NCBI GenBank assembly: GCA_034665305.1
Contig: JAXDFZ010000024.1
Coordinates: forward strand, 372,001 to 436,000
DNA length: 64,000 nt
Origin: DASXRU01 sp034665305
GTDB lineage: Bacteria; Acidobacteriota; Blastocatellia; Pyrinomonadales; Pyrinomonadaceae
Direction: 5' to 3'
Each line of letters begins with the position of its first letter. Positions within the stretch are counted from its first letter, which is position 1. The translations under genes were made by a program, and so were the position numbers. Below are positions 7,878 through 16,900 of the stretch, piece after piece. Below the pieces are notes generated by a model, which did no database searches, was not told where the DNA came from, and saw only the letters and a list, made by a program, of their open reading frames with translations.

Positions 7878-10255
7878 AACTAACAGTTCTATACGTCGGT
7901 TCCAGCCTGCTGGCGCCGCTGCGAAATGCCGAACGGGAGATTAACCGGCGGCACGGGCTGGATCTGCGCGTGGCGACGCATAATTTTGGCGCGACCTTTA
8001 CTGACGAGGAATGGGTCACGATCGAAGGGGACTTGGGTGAGAGTGAGGTCGTCTTCGTGATCCACGTGATGGACGGTGAAAACGCCGCGCGGTTAATGCC
8101 GCTGTTGGACAGCAAGAAAGAGCGAACCGTCATCGTGTTCAACTGCATGCCGGAGCTGATGCGCCGGACGCGCATGGGGAAGTTGGATCTGGACGGGATA
8201 CTAAGAACCTTCTCAGGTAACGGGGGCGGTCAGGGAAAGGTCAGAAACGGAAAAGCCGCGAATGGCGCAGCTCGCGCAGGTCGCACGCTGCGATTGCTTG
8301 GTTCGGCTGGTTCGTGGATGGGCAATCAGGCGAAAGCCTATCGCTCGAAAAGTGCTCCAAAGAATGGATCGAAGAATGGCCACGGCCAATATCTCAAGCT
8401 GGTGGATAGATTGCCGTCGTTGCTGCGCTTCGTGCCGAACGCCGGTAGGCTGCGCGACGTGAAGAACTATCTGCACCTGTTCTGTTACTTTCTGCAGCCG
8501 ACGCCGCAAAACATTCGCATGATGCTGCTGTTCGCGGTGAAGCATTACGTTCCGCAACCGAGCCTGGACCCCTTCGAGATTGAGCCGCCGGAGACGCTGC
8601 CGTCGGTTGCGATTTATCACCCGGACGCGTCGTCCCTCTTTCAGTCGTACGAGGAGTACAAGAATTGGTACGGAAAGCGGAGTCCAAAGCTTAAAGTCCA
8701 AAGTCCGATGTCGGCGGCGCTATCTCTCGATCCGTCGTCAACGGTCGGGCTGTTGTTGATGCGGCCGCAGATTGTGAGCAAGACGCGCAAACACTACGAC
8801 GGCTTGATTCGCGCGATTGAGGCCGAAGGCTTGAGTGTCATTCCTGCGATTTCGACGTTGATGGATAACCGGCAGGCGAGTGAGAAGTTTTTTGTAGAAC
8901 CGAAGGCTGCGTCCAAAGTCCAACGTCCAAAGTCCAACGTCTCACGGAAGTCTGGGTCCCAAGTCCAAAGTCTAACGTCCAACGCCCCTAAGTCCACGAC
9001 GCGCGGTTCACGGAAGGCCGTGGGAACGGACACGACGTTGGACATGGGACCTGAGGCCTTGAACGGTCGCAGACCGCGTGTCAGCCAGATCGTTTCGCTG
9101 ACCGGTTTCAGTTTCGTGGGTGGTCCGGCAATGAATGATAGTGAGGCCGCCGCTGAATACTTGCGGGATTTGAATGTGCCGTTTCGCTCAGCCGTCAGTT
9201 TGGATATTCAAACCATTGAGTCCTGGCGCGCTTCCGGCGTCGGGCTGAACCCGGTGCAGTCGGGGATGCAGATCGCGATCCCGGAGATTGACGGCGCGAC
9301 GGAGCCTTTCGTTTACGGCGGCATGCCGGCCGACTCCTTCGAGCCAGTGCCGCTTGATGAGCGTTGCCAAAGATTCGCGCGGCGTCTGAAAAACTGGAAT
9401 CGATTGCAGACTACGGACCGGGCCGAGTTGAAACTGGCGCTGATTATCTATTGCTTTCCGCCGAACAAGGGAAACATCGGCACGGCCGCCGACCTTGAGG
9501 TTTTTGAAAGTGTTTATGAGACATTGCGGGGCCTGCAAGCGGAAGGCTACACGGTAGACCTTCCAGAGAACGCGACGAGCTTGCGCAATCTCCTCCTTTC
9601 CAAAGAAGCGGAAGCCCTCGACTCTGTTGCCAATGTTGTATATCGGATGAGCACGGAGGAGTATTCGCGTTTATGTCCCTACGCGGACGACGTGGCAGCA
9701 GAGTGGGGGCCGGCGCCGGGACAAATCAATTCTTTCGGCGACGATATCTTGATTCAGGGGATTACCTGCGGAAACGTTTTCATTGGATTGCAGCCGACGT
9801 TTGGTTATGAGGGCGACCCGATGCGGCTGCTGATGGCCCAAAGCGGCGCGCCGCATCATGGCTTCATGGCCTTTTACACTTATCTCCAGAAAGTTTTCCA
9901 AGCCGATGCGGCGGTCCACGTTGGAACGCACGGCGCGATGGAATTTATGCCTGGCAAGCAAGTGGGAATGTCCGAAGAATGCTGGCCGGATCGACTAATT
10001 GGTGAGTTGCCGAATATCTACATTTACAGCGTGAACAACCCGTCAGAGGGGACGATCGCCAAACGACGCTCCTATGCAGAGTTAATTTCCTACCTCACGC
10101 CGCCAATCGAAAACGCCGGTCTTTACAAGGAGATGGCGACACTGAAGGACATGTTGATGAGTTACCGCCAAAGCGATGATGACGTGGAGCGCGAGCGCCT
10201 GTTTGCAACCATCGAGGAAAGCCGCAAGGGCTTGCACTTCGCTTTGGAGAGATAA
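7874..10255 (+). CDS. bchH: Magnesium-chelatase H subunit, N-terminal part only (split BchH/ChlH)
   Basis: 793 residues matching the N-terminal and central regions of BchH/ChlH. It begins with the DUF3479-type domain (VFNCMPELMRRTRMG near residue 94-108), then LPSLLRFVPN, the segment with EEYKNWYGKRS, IVSLTGFSFVGGPA, and the conserved HVGTHGAMEFMPGKQVG (about residues 682-698). It ends soon after YSVNNPSEGTIAKRRSYAE and LTPPIENAGLY. It stops where the other gene's homology begins, so the two are complementary without repeat or gap. GTG start, overlapping the DUF2059 stop by four bases. Extra low-complexity stretches at about residues 117-170, 270-278 and 346-392 are not found in ChlH as I know it; the last two are in-frame heptad repeats. 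BchH type is favoured over CobN by the DUF3479-like N terminus. Confidence 0.88.
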   Translation: MKLTVLYVGSSLLAPLRNAEREINRRHGLDLRVATHNFGATFTDEEWVTIEGDLGESEVVFVIHVMDGENAARLMPLLDSKKERTVIVFNCMPELMRRTRMGKLDLDGILRTFSGNGGGQGKVRNGKAANGAARAGRTLRLLGSAGSWMGNQAKAYRSKSAPKNGSKNGHGQYLKLVDRLPSLLRFVPNAGRLRDVKNYLHLFCYFLQPTPQNIRMMLLFAVKHYVPQPSLDPFEIEPPETLPSVAIYHPDASSLFQSYEEYKNWYGKRSPKLKVQSPMSAALSLDPSSTVGLLLMRPQIVSKTRKHYDGLIRAIEAEGLSVIPAISTLMDNRQASEKFFVEPKAASKVQRPKSNVSRKSGSQVQSLTSNAPKSTTRGSRKAVGTDTTLDMGPEALNGRRPRVSQIVSLTGFSFVGGPAMNDSEAAAEYLRDLNVPFRSAVSLDIQTIESWRASGVGLNPVQSGMQIAIPEIDGATEPFVYGGMPADSFEPVPLDERCQRFARRLKNWNRLQTTDRAELKLALIIYCFPPNKGNIGTAADLEVFESVYETLRGLQAEGYTVDLPENATSLRNLLLSKEAEALDSVANVVYRMSTEEYSRLCPYADDVAAEWGPAPGQINSFGDDILIQGITCGNVFIGLQPTFGYEGDPMRLLMAQSGAPHHGFMAFYTYLQKVFQADAAVHVGTHGAMEFMPGKQVGMSEECWPDRLIGELPNIYIYSVNNPSEGTIAKRRSYAELISYLTPPIENAGLYKEMATLKDMLMSYRQSDDDVERERLFATIEESRKGLHFALER
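8681..8707 (+). repeat. In-frame heptad repeat block 1 in the chelatase N-terminal gene
   Basis: Four consecutive 7-base units of the form AGTCCAA, AGCTTAA, AGTCCAA, AGTCCGA lie inside the reading frame directly after the conserved NWYGKRS segment. They encode about nine residues (SPKLKVQSP). The unit matches those of block 2. Confidence 0.75.
8911..9050 (+). repeat. In-frame heptad repeat block 2 with inverted units
   Basis: From 8911 about ten units of GTCCAAA/GTCCAAC type follow each other, interrupted by one longer spacer near 8946. Inverted units (GTTGGAC, ATGGGAC) follow at 9037-9050, so the message could fold back. The whole block stays in frame and codes a Ser/Lys/Gln-rich stretch between the conserved KFFVEP and IVSLTGF segments. 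Intergenic blocks of the same design occur elsewhere in the window. Confidence 0.8.
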
Positions 10256-10572
10256 TGCCGAAAAGATAAACCTGAGTTGAAGCGGGCATTTGGTGGGTTA
10301 TTTCAAGACGCCGCCTTGGGGTAGGCAGGGATTGCTTCGTAAAGTTGGCGTCAAGCAGTTGGCGAAGCCAACGCAATGCTCGTAGCCCACAGCGCAAGCT
10401 GTGGGTAACGTCCGACCCGCCGAATCGAAGCCCCAGAGGGGCGACATAAACTTGGCCCTCCTTTTGAATCCGGATTTTATGTCGCTCGCTTCGCGAGCTT
10501 TGTGCTGGGGAGGCGCCTAAACCCACAGCTCGCGCTATGGGCTACTGGGATGTCGCCCGCGATGCGGGCTTC
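10256..10572. repeat. REP-like inverted-repeat region, no gene
   Basis: About 315 bases between the chelatase N-terminal gene and the convergent glutaredoxin-like gene. Arms 10384-10406 and 10521-10543 are inverted copies with two mismatches (AGCCCACAGCGCAAGCTGTG type). Inside are smaller palindromes, for example CTCGCTTCGCGAG near 10486-10498 and GCCCCAGAGGGGC near 10431-10443. Further hairpin sequence (GTCGCCCGCGATGCGGGC) follows at about 10552-10569. The design is that of a palindromic extragenic element. No transposase or coding frame is supported. Confidence 0.7.
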
Positions 10573-10824
10573 CTACCGCAAATGTTCCTGACAAATTTGT
10601 TTAAATTCCTCGGCGTTAACCCGGTGTCGAAAAGCTTCCACGCCATCTATCAGGATGACCGGGATATCGTTCCGGTACTCATCAAGCAATTGCTCGCTAG
10701 TTTCGATGTTGATCTCAGTAAGATCATAAGCGTCCCCGCAGCCGGCCTGTTCAATTGCTCGCTTCGCTTCGTCACACAAATGGCAACCGGGTCGAGTGTA
10801 AAGAATCACCTGAACCTTACTCAT
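10573..10824 (-). CDS. Glutaredoxin-like protein
   Basis: 83-residue thioredoxin-fold protein with the redox motif RPGCHLCDEAKRAIEQA (CxxC at about residues 14-17) and the cis-proline segment DIPVILIDG. It fits the small glutaredoxin/DUF836 family, which acts as a cytosolic thiol reductant. It is a single gene on the minus strand between the chelatase and bc-type clusters and is divergent from the Rieske gene. The substrate cannot be deduced. Confidence 0.85.
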   Translation of the reverse strand: MSKVQVILYTRPGCHLCDEAKRAIEQAGCGDAYDLTEINIETSEQLLDEYRNDIPVILIDGVEAFRHRVNAEEFKQICQEHLR

Positions 10825-11083
10825 TCATCTCCGTCCTTGTACTGCGATTAAGCTGCGAAACAAATATCCTTGCCAGCATATCGTAAAATCGGTTATAAAT
10901 GCTGGCACCGCGCTTTTCATATTTCATTTTTGGTGCGGTAGCTCTACATGACAGTGCCGAAAGTTCGTTAGAAATCGCAGAGAACCGTCCCTGTGTTAGC
11001 GGGGAACTGTATTAATCGACAGGCCGGTTTCTTGACGCGTCGATCTGCGATTTGGTCAAAGTTCAAAGCTGGAGGTCTGCGGA
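10825..11083. promoter_or_regulatory. Divergent upstream region of the Rieske gene
   Basis: About 260 bases between the divergent glutaredoxin-like and Rieske genes. Promoters are expected, but I cannot assign boxes reliably. A good ribosome-binding site, GGAGG at 11071-11075, lies eight bases before the GTG start at 11084 and decides that start. Confidence 0.45.
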
Positions 11084-11782
11084 GTGGATAGCGATCCAAA
11101 CGAAACTTTACCCGCGGGGACTAATGCCGAAGCGCCCCCAGCGAAGGAAGTTCCGTCAGCAACTACTCCCGCCGCTCGCGTTGCGCCCGGCGCGGCGCAG
11201 GCAGGTACGACGCCAACAGCGGCCGTGGCCAAAGCGCCGCCGAAACCTGTGGCCGCGAGGCCACCCGCCGGTGGACCGTTGGTTGAGAGTGCGCCCGAAC
11301 CGCCGGTAAATAAACTGCGGCGGCGCATCGTATGGGTGAGCGTCACTGGTTTTCTGGCTACAAACTTCTTCATGTTTCTGCGGTTCTTTCTGCCGCGCAC
11401 GATTTTTGAGCCTTCCAGTGTCTTCAAAGTCGGTTATCCGGCCGATTATGCCCTCGGGGTTGATACAAAATGGCAGCAGCAGTACCGCATCTGGGTAGAT
11501 AAAACATCGGATCGCCTCTTTGTCGTCTACGCCCGGTGCACCCACCTGGGATGCACGCCTGACTGGAAAGCGAGCGAGAACAAGTTCAAATGTCCCTGCC
11601 ACGGCAGCGGTTACGACAGCGAAGCCATTAACTTTGAGGGCCCGGCGCCGCGCCCAATGGACCGCGCGCACGTGGAACTTGATGCCGAAGGCCAGATCGT
11701 TGTGGATATCAGCAAACTCTACGCGTGGCCAAAGGGCGGGGACAACCAGTTTAACGATCCCGGCGCGTACATTCCGCTGTAA
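11084..11782 (+). CDS. Rieske [2Fe-2S] protein of a cytochrome bc-type complex
   Basis: 232 residues. It has an Ala/Pro-rich cytoplasmic N terminus (about 1-78), one membrane helix (about 80-103) and a Rieske domain. Cluster ligands are Cys152 and His154 (CTHLGC) plus Cys170 and His173 (CPCHGSGYD), with Cys157 and Cys172 as the disulfide pair. It passes electrons from quinol at the cytochrome b Qo site to the c-type cytochrome subunit. GTG start with a strong GGAGG. First gene of a run with two cytochrome b genes and a multihaem cytochrome, as in non-canonical bc complexes. The long low-complexity N terminus is unusual. Confidence 0.93.
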   Translation: MDSDPNETLPAGTNAEAPPAKEVPSATTPAARVAPGAAQAGTTPTAAVAKAPPKPVAARPPAGGPLVESAPEPPVNKLRRRIVWVSVTGFLATNFFMFLRFFLPRTIFEPSSVFKVGYPADYALGVDTKWQQQYRIWVDKTSDRLFVVYARCTHLGCTPDWKASENKFKCPCHGSGYDSEAINFEGPAPRPMDRAHVELDAEGQIVVDISKLYAWPKGGDNQFNDPGAYIPL

Positions 11783-11818
11783 AAACGTTTGTGAGATCGC
11801 GGCTGCCGAAAGTTGAAA

Positions 11819-12751
11819 ATGGAACCAGAGCGTCCTGATCAAAAGGAAACGAAGCAGATAGCCGGCAGTGAGACCGGCAAAGCGGGCCTGACCCAGCGGC
11901 TGCGCGAGAGCGGAGTCGCGCTTAAGGATCGCGCCCTGGAAGAGTCAAAGGGTTATGTAGATCCACAGCAAACGCAGCTCTGGAAATCCATCTTTCGCGT
12001 TTCGCACGATCGCTCGGACCCGCGTAATCGTTCGCTGGCAATTCTCTCGAACGTCTTCCTTCATCTACATCCGGCAAAGATCAATCGCGACGCAGTTCGC
12101 TACCGCTTTACTTGGGGTATGGGCGGAATTACGTTCTATCTTTTCATCGTTCTGACGTTTACGGGTGTGCTGTTGATGTTCTACTACCACCCGACAAAGA
12201 TCCTGGCATTTCGCGACATTCTGTACCTCGAGCACGACGTTCCTTTCGGCAAATTGCTGCGCAATATGCATCGTTGGGCGGCGCACCTGATGGTCATCAC
12301 CACCTGGCTGCACATGTTCCGTGTGGTGTTGACGGGTTCTTATAAACGGCCGCGAGAATTCAATTGGTGCGTCGGCGTGGTGTTGTTGGTGTTGACGCTG
12401 CTGCTGTCATTTACCGGATATCTGTTGCCGGACGATCAACTGGGCTTCTGGGCTGTGACCGTGGGAACGAATATGGCGCGGGCAACGCCCCTCTTCGGCA
12501 ACGAAGGCCCGTTGGGGGCGCAGCTCGGGTTGACGCAATATAACGACGTGCGATTTGGCTTGCTGGGCGGATCGATCGTGGATTCGAATGCGTTGCTGCG
12601 TTCATACATCTGGCATTGCATTGGAATTCCGCTCGTGGCTTCGATATTCATGGCGGTGCATTTCTGGCGTATTCGGAAGGATGGTGGCATTTCCGGTCCG
12701 GCGCCGGTGATGCTTGAGTCGGAGATGAAGACGCCGGTTAAGAAGAAGTAG
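11819..12751 (+). CDS. Cytochrome b N-terminal subunit (b6-like)
   Basis: 310 residues with four membrane helices in the C-terminal two thirds, carrying the two haem b ligand pairs. Segments NMHRWAAHLMVITTWLHMFR and the helix ending near WHCIGIPLVASIFMAVHFWR are typical of cytochrome b6/PetB. An extended hydrophilic N terminus of about 80 residues precedes the core. ATG 11819 is preferred over the TTG six bases earlier; no strong Shine-Dalgarno decides it. It forms the quinol-oxidising core with the Rieske protein and the following gene. Confidence 0.9.
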   Translation: MEPERPDQKETKQIAGSETGKAGLTQRLRESGVALKDRALEESKGYVDPQQTQLWKSIFRVSHDRSDPRNRSLAILSNVFLHLHPAKINRDAVRYRFTWGMGGITFYLFIVLTFTGVLLMFYYHPTKILAFRDILYLEHDVPFGKLLRNMHRWAAHLMVITTWLHMFRVVLTGSYKRPREFNWCVGVVLLVLTLLLSFTGYLLPDDQLGFWAVTVGTNMARATPLFGNEGPLGAQLGLTQYNDVRFGLLGGSIVDSNALLRSYIWHCIGIPLVASIFMAVHFWRIRKDGGISGPAPVMLESEMKTPVKKK

Positions 12752-12802
12752 GCAGTCGGCAGAAGCAGTCGGCAGGAACAAACGGATAGCGCGCGGGACT
12801 GA

Positions 12803-13909
12803 ATGGCTCTAAATCTTAAATCACGCACTGCAAAACTGGTCATGGCCGTTATCGGCCTGGCGGTGTTGGCGTGGATCATTTGGTCGGTACAGGACTGGCA
12901 CCAGCTCTGGAAGATTTCCTCGGCGCCGGACAACGTGCCGATTGTCGCCATGCTCTTCCTGGTCCCGTTCTTTACGTGGTTGGGAATTAAACAATCACGG
13001 GAGAACGATCGCCTGATCGTCGAACTCGAGCAGGACCCGCAACTCGCCAAAACCCATCATCGCAAGGTCGAGCCGTGGCGACCCGGTTGGGCCCGTGAAC
13101 TTCACGTGTGGCCCTACCTCGTGCGTATTGAGTTTTTAGCCGCCGTAATAGTCACCGTCATCCTGTTTGTCTGGTCCATCACGCTGAACGCCCCGCTGGA
13201 AGAACCCGCGAATCCGAATCTGACCATGAATCCTTCGAAAGCTCCCTGGTACTTTCTGGGGTTGCAGGAGATGCTCGTTTATTTCGATCCCTGGATTGCA
13301 GGTGTCGTCATGCCCAGCATCATCATGGTCGGCTTGATGGTTTTCCCTTACGTTGATTCGAATCCGCTGGGAAACGGTTATTACACTTTCCGGCAACGGC
13401 GGTTTGCGACGGGGATGTTTGGCTGGGGCTTCCTGATGTGGATCCTGCTGATCGTAATCGGCACCTTCATCCGCGGACCTGGTTGGATCTGGTTTTGGCC
13501 GGGCCAGACTTGGGACCACAACGCAGTAGTCTTTGATAAGAACATCGACCTGCATGATTGGATCGCCGTAAGTTGGATAGGAAAACTGCTGCATCTTGGA
13601 CCGATCCTGACGAGCACTATCGGTAAGGCAATCTTTGGTTTGTTGGTAGTTGGCGGCTTCTATTTTGTGGGAGCGCTGTTTTTCCACTGGCTGATGACCG
13701 TCGATTTCAAAAAGCTCTCGTTGCGCCCGTTTCGCTGGTTTCCCAAGAACGCGTTTGAGAGCCGGTTGCTGGCGCGCACTAGTCTGCTGCAATACCTGAC
13801 GTTCCAGTTTTTCGCCGTCAGCGTGCTGCTGGCCTTGCCGGTGAAACTAATTCTGCGCCTGGCGCTGACGATCAAATATGTGTGGGTAACACCATGGTTC
13901 AATGTCTGA
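12803..13909 (+). CDS. Cytochrome b C-terminal subunit (subunit IV-like)
   Basis: 368 residues. It has an N-terminal helix (about 12-30) and a second at about 47-62. A PetD-like region follows, with the Qo-site area represented by NPSKAPWYFLGLQEMLVYFD (about residues 143-162). Additional C-terminal membrane helices are present. It is roughly twice the length of plastid subunit IV, so the cytochrome b is split in two genes with extra helices in the second. ATG start 51 bases after the preceding stop; the gap holds a heptad-type GCAGTCG repeat. Confidence 0.88.
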   Translation: MALNLKSRTAKLVMAVIGLAVLAWIIWSVQDWHQLWKISSAPDNVPIVAMLFLVPFFTWLGIKQSRENDRLIVELEQDPQLAKTHHRKVEPWRPGWARELHVWPYLVRIEFLAAVIVTVILFVWSITLNAPLEEPANPNLTMNPSKAPWYFLGLQEMLVYFDPWIAGVVMPSIIMVGLMVFPYVDSNPLGNGYYTFRQRRFATGMFGWGFLMWILLIVIGTFIRGPGWIWFWPGQTWDHNAVVFDKNIDLHDWIAVSWIGKLLHLGPILTSTIGKAIFGLLVVGGFYFVGALFFHWLMTVDFKKLSLRPFRWFPKNAFESRLLARTSLLQYLTFQFFAVSVLLALPVKLILRLALTIKYVWVTPWFNV

Positions 13910-13931
13910 TCGCGCGGAGGAAGGATAGCCT

Positions 13932-16900
13932 GTGGCTGACGCTCCAGAAACGTCCAAGTCGATAGCTAAACGCGAGCCGGAGGCTCCCGCGCGCGATCCC
14001 ATCGTCAGCCGTTCGACCAGCAGTATCATGCTGATTTCGGCGCTGCTGATGGTCGGCACGCTGGCGTGGGCGCTGTGGGACGAGTCGTATGGACAACGTC
14101 CCTGGAAGGGAATTCAACAACAATTCGTTAAGCGCTATACCGGATACCTCAAAAGCATTCGCAAGGATGCCGGCAAATCCGAGGCAGAGGTTAAGGAAAC
14201 TCCCGAATACCAGACCATCGAGGCCGAAGCTCAAGCAGCGATCGACAGGGTAACTCCTCGCCGCAAAGAGATTGATGCAGAAGTCGCAAAGGTCCAGCGC
14301 AAACTCGACGCCGTCACCGATCCATTCCAGAACCAACGCGGCAAGATCACCGTCACCGTTTACGAACAGGAAACCGCGACCACTGCCTCGGCGAAGCAGA
14401 AGTATCAGAAGCAGGTTGCTGCCCAGAAAGAAGAACTGGTGACAGTTGACATGCCGGCTGACGACGGTTTGGACAAGACCGTCACGCAGAAAATGAAGTT
14501 TCCGGAGTTAGAGAAACTCTACAACGATCTGCGGGACCACAAAGCGAAACTGCTAACCGAAAAAGCCGAGCTCCTGAAAGAGCCCAGCGAGCTGGCAAAG
14601 AAACGTGACGACTATCTGAAGAACCACGTCGTCAGCCTGACACCGAAGCAAGTCGATGATCTCATAAGGAAGAACGAAAACTTCGACTATTCAATCCTCG
14701 GACATCAGATCAATGTAAACGAGTTCAGCGTCGTCGACCGCTGCGAGATTTGTCACCTCGGCGCGCGCGAACCAGTCACTTTAAAAGCCGAATACCTGGC
14801 GCCGGGTGGGCCTAACACAAAACCGGACGACCTCGCCAAAGCTTTCGTCAGTCATCCCAACAAAGAGCTGCTTCAGATTCATAAACCCGAGCGCTTCGGC
14901 TGTTCCGCTTGTCACGGCGGCAATGGTCGCGCGACCACGACCGTTGAAAAAGCCCACGGCCTGAATCCCTTCTGGCTTCATCCGCTGCATCGGAAGGAAA
15001 ACACCGAGGCTGGCTGTCAACAATGCCATGCGAATGATCGCGTGATTCAGAACGCGGACGTTTTGAACTTAGGCAAAGACCTGTTCTATCAGCGCGGATG
15101 TGTCGGTTGTCACCGTTCCGAAAGTTTCGATCGCGAAGCAGACGCGCTCTCCGGCACGCGACAAATGATCAGCCAGCTCGAAGAGCAGATTAGCGCGAAC
15201 GAGCGCCAGGCGCAGCACGAGGAGGCGGCTGAGGTAACCGATGAAACGGAGGTCCTGCGGCTCAAAGCGCATGCTGAAGCGTTGCGAATCACAAACAGTC
15301 AACTCGCCGCGCGCATCGATCAGTTGAACGTGCAGACGCGTTTTCTGATGCAGGATCAGAAGAAAGTCGGGCCGAACCTGAAGGACGTCCGCCTGAAGTT
15401 GAAGAAGGAGTGGATCCCGGTTTGGTTACAGGATCCACAGGCATTTCGGCCCGGCACGAAGATGCCGACGTTCTGGCGTTTCAAAGTTGACGAAGACGGG
15501 CAGAAGGACCTGCGCGCCGTCGCGGCCTACTTGTGGCAGGAAGGCTTTGAGGGCAAAGTCCCCGTGCAGCAACAGGGCAACGCGGGCCACGGCAAGGAGT
15601 TATTTGAAACGAAGGGCTGCCTGGCCTGCCATTCGATCGGCGATCCTTCCGATAAGCTCGGTGGGAATTTTGCCGCGAACCTGCAACGAGTCGGCGAGAA
15701 GGCCAACTTTGATTACATCGTCCGTTGGATCTACAACCCGCGCGAGCGCTGGGCGCCTTACTGCCCTAAAGAGAAGCGTGACCTGAGCCGCGAGGATTAC
15801 GAGAAGCACAACCTGCCGTTCCTGTTTGATACTGACTTGCATTCGAAATGCCCGAATGACGGCGCCGAGTTGCAGGTCCAGAACATGACGGTAATGCCGA
15901 ATTTTCGTCTGGCGGAAAGTGAAGCTCGCGACATTGCTACCTACCTGTTCTCGCTTTCCGGGCAAACGTCATACGCCGACGCTTCGTTCCTCGATGATCC
16001 CAATCTCAAGGAAGAAGGGCGCGCTGAGATTAAGCAATATGGCTGCGCCGGCTGCCACGAAATCCGGGGATTCGAAGATGAACAGCGAATTGGCAAAGAA
16101 CTCACCGCCGAAGGCTCAACGCCAATCGAGCGCCTTGATTTCGCTTTGCTGACCAAAGACGCAGAGACGGGCAAGGATCCGATTTTCCCCGATCGCAAAG
16201 AAGAGTGGTACAACCACCGCGGTTTCTTCGAACATAAGCTTGCCGACCCTGCGGTTTATGACAAAGGCAAGGTCAAGGATCCCAAGGATCGTCTGCGGAT
16301 GCCGAAGCCTTACCTGACCGACGAGTGGCGTAACGCGCTGACTACATTTCTGCTGGGCAGTGTCGGCGTTGAAGGCGCGAACGTTCCGACGGGACTCTTC
16401 TACAACCCACAGGATCAAAGACGCCAGGACATTCAAAACGGCTGGTGGGTAATTAAGAAATATAACTGCGTGGGCTGTCACAACGTACAGGTGGGACAAC
16501 CTTCGGTCCTGATGACCTTGCCGTTTTACCAGACTCCAGATGGTAAGGATTTGCTGCCGCCGCGCCTGACGAGCGAAGGCGCGCGCGTCGATCCTGCGTG
16601 GCTCTTGCGTTTTCTGCATGACCCGTCGTTAAGTGATCAAAAGCAAAACACGACCGAGGCGCGTCCGGCGGGGGCCGCAACTCCGTCATCCACGCCCGCG
16701 CCGGTCGCCGCTAACAACGGAACCAATACCAGTGCGCCGACAGCCGGAAGCCAACCCGGTAATAGCGGCGCCACGGGCGGCGCACTCAAGGCGCAACCTG
16801 GAGCGGATCGCAACGGCGTTCGCACTTACCTGCAGGCGCGCATGCCAACGTTCAACTTTTCACCTAACGAATTACAGATCCTGGTGCGTTTTTTCATGGC

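Noticed and set aside
5608..10255. Chelatase halves as a frameshifted pseudogene
   Set aside because: The C-terminal part comes first on the same strand, a whole gene lies between, and all frames are intact with four-base overlaps. A frameshift cannot reverse the order.
5608..10255. Reading the pair as cobaltochelatase CobN
   Set aside because: The N-terminal part resembles the BchH/ChlH DUF3479 domain and several segments match ChlH more closely. CobN is not excluded for the metal used, so it is kept only as an open point.
10256..10572. Remnant of a transposase gene
   Set aside because: No frame in the interval resembles a transposase. The palindromic arms are explained by a REP-like repeat.
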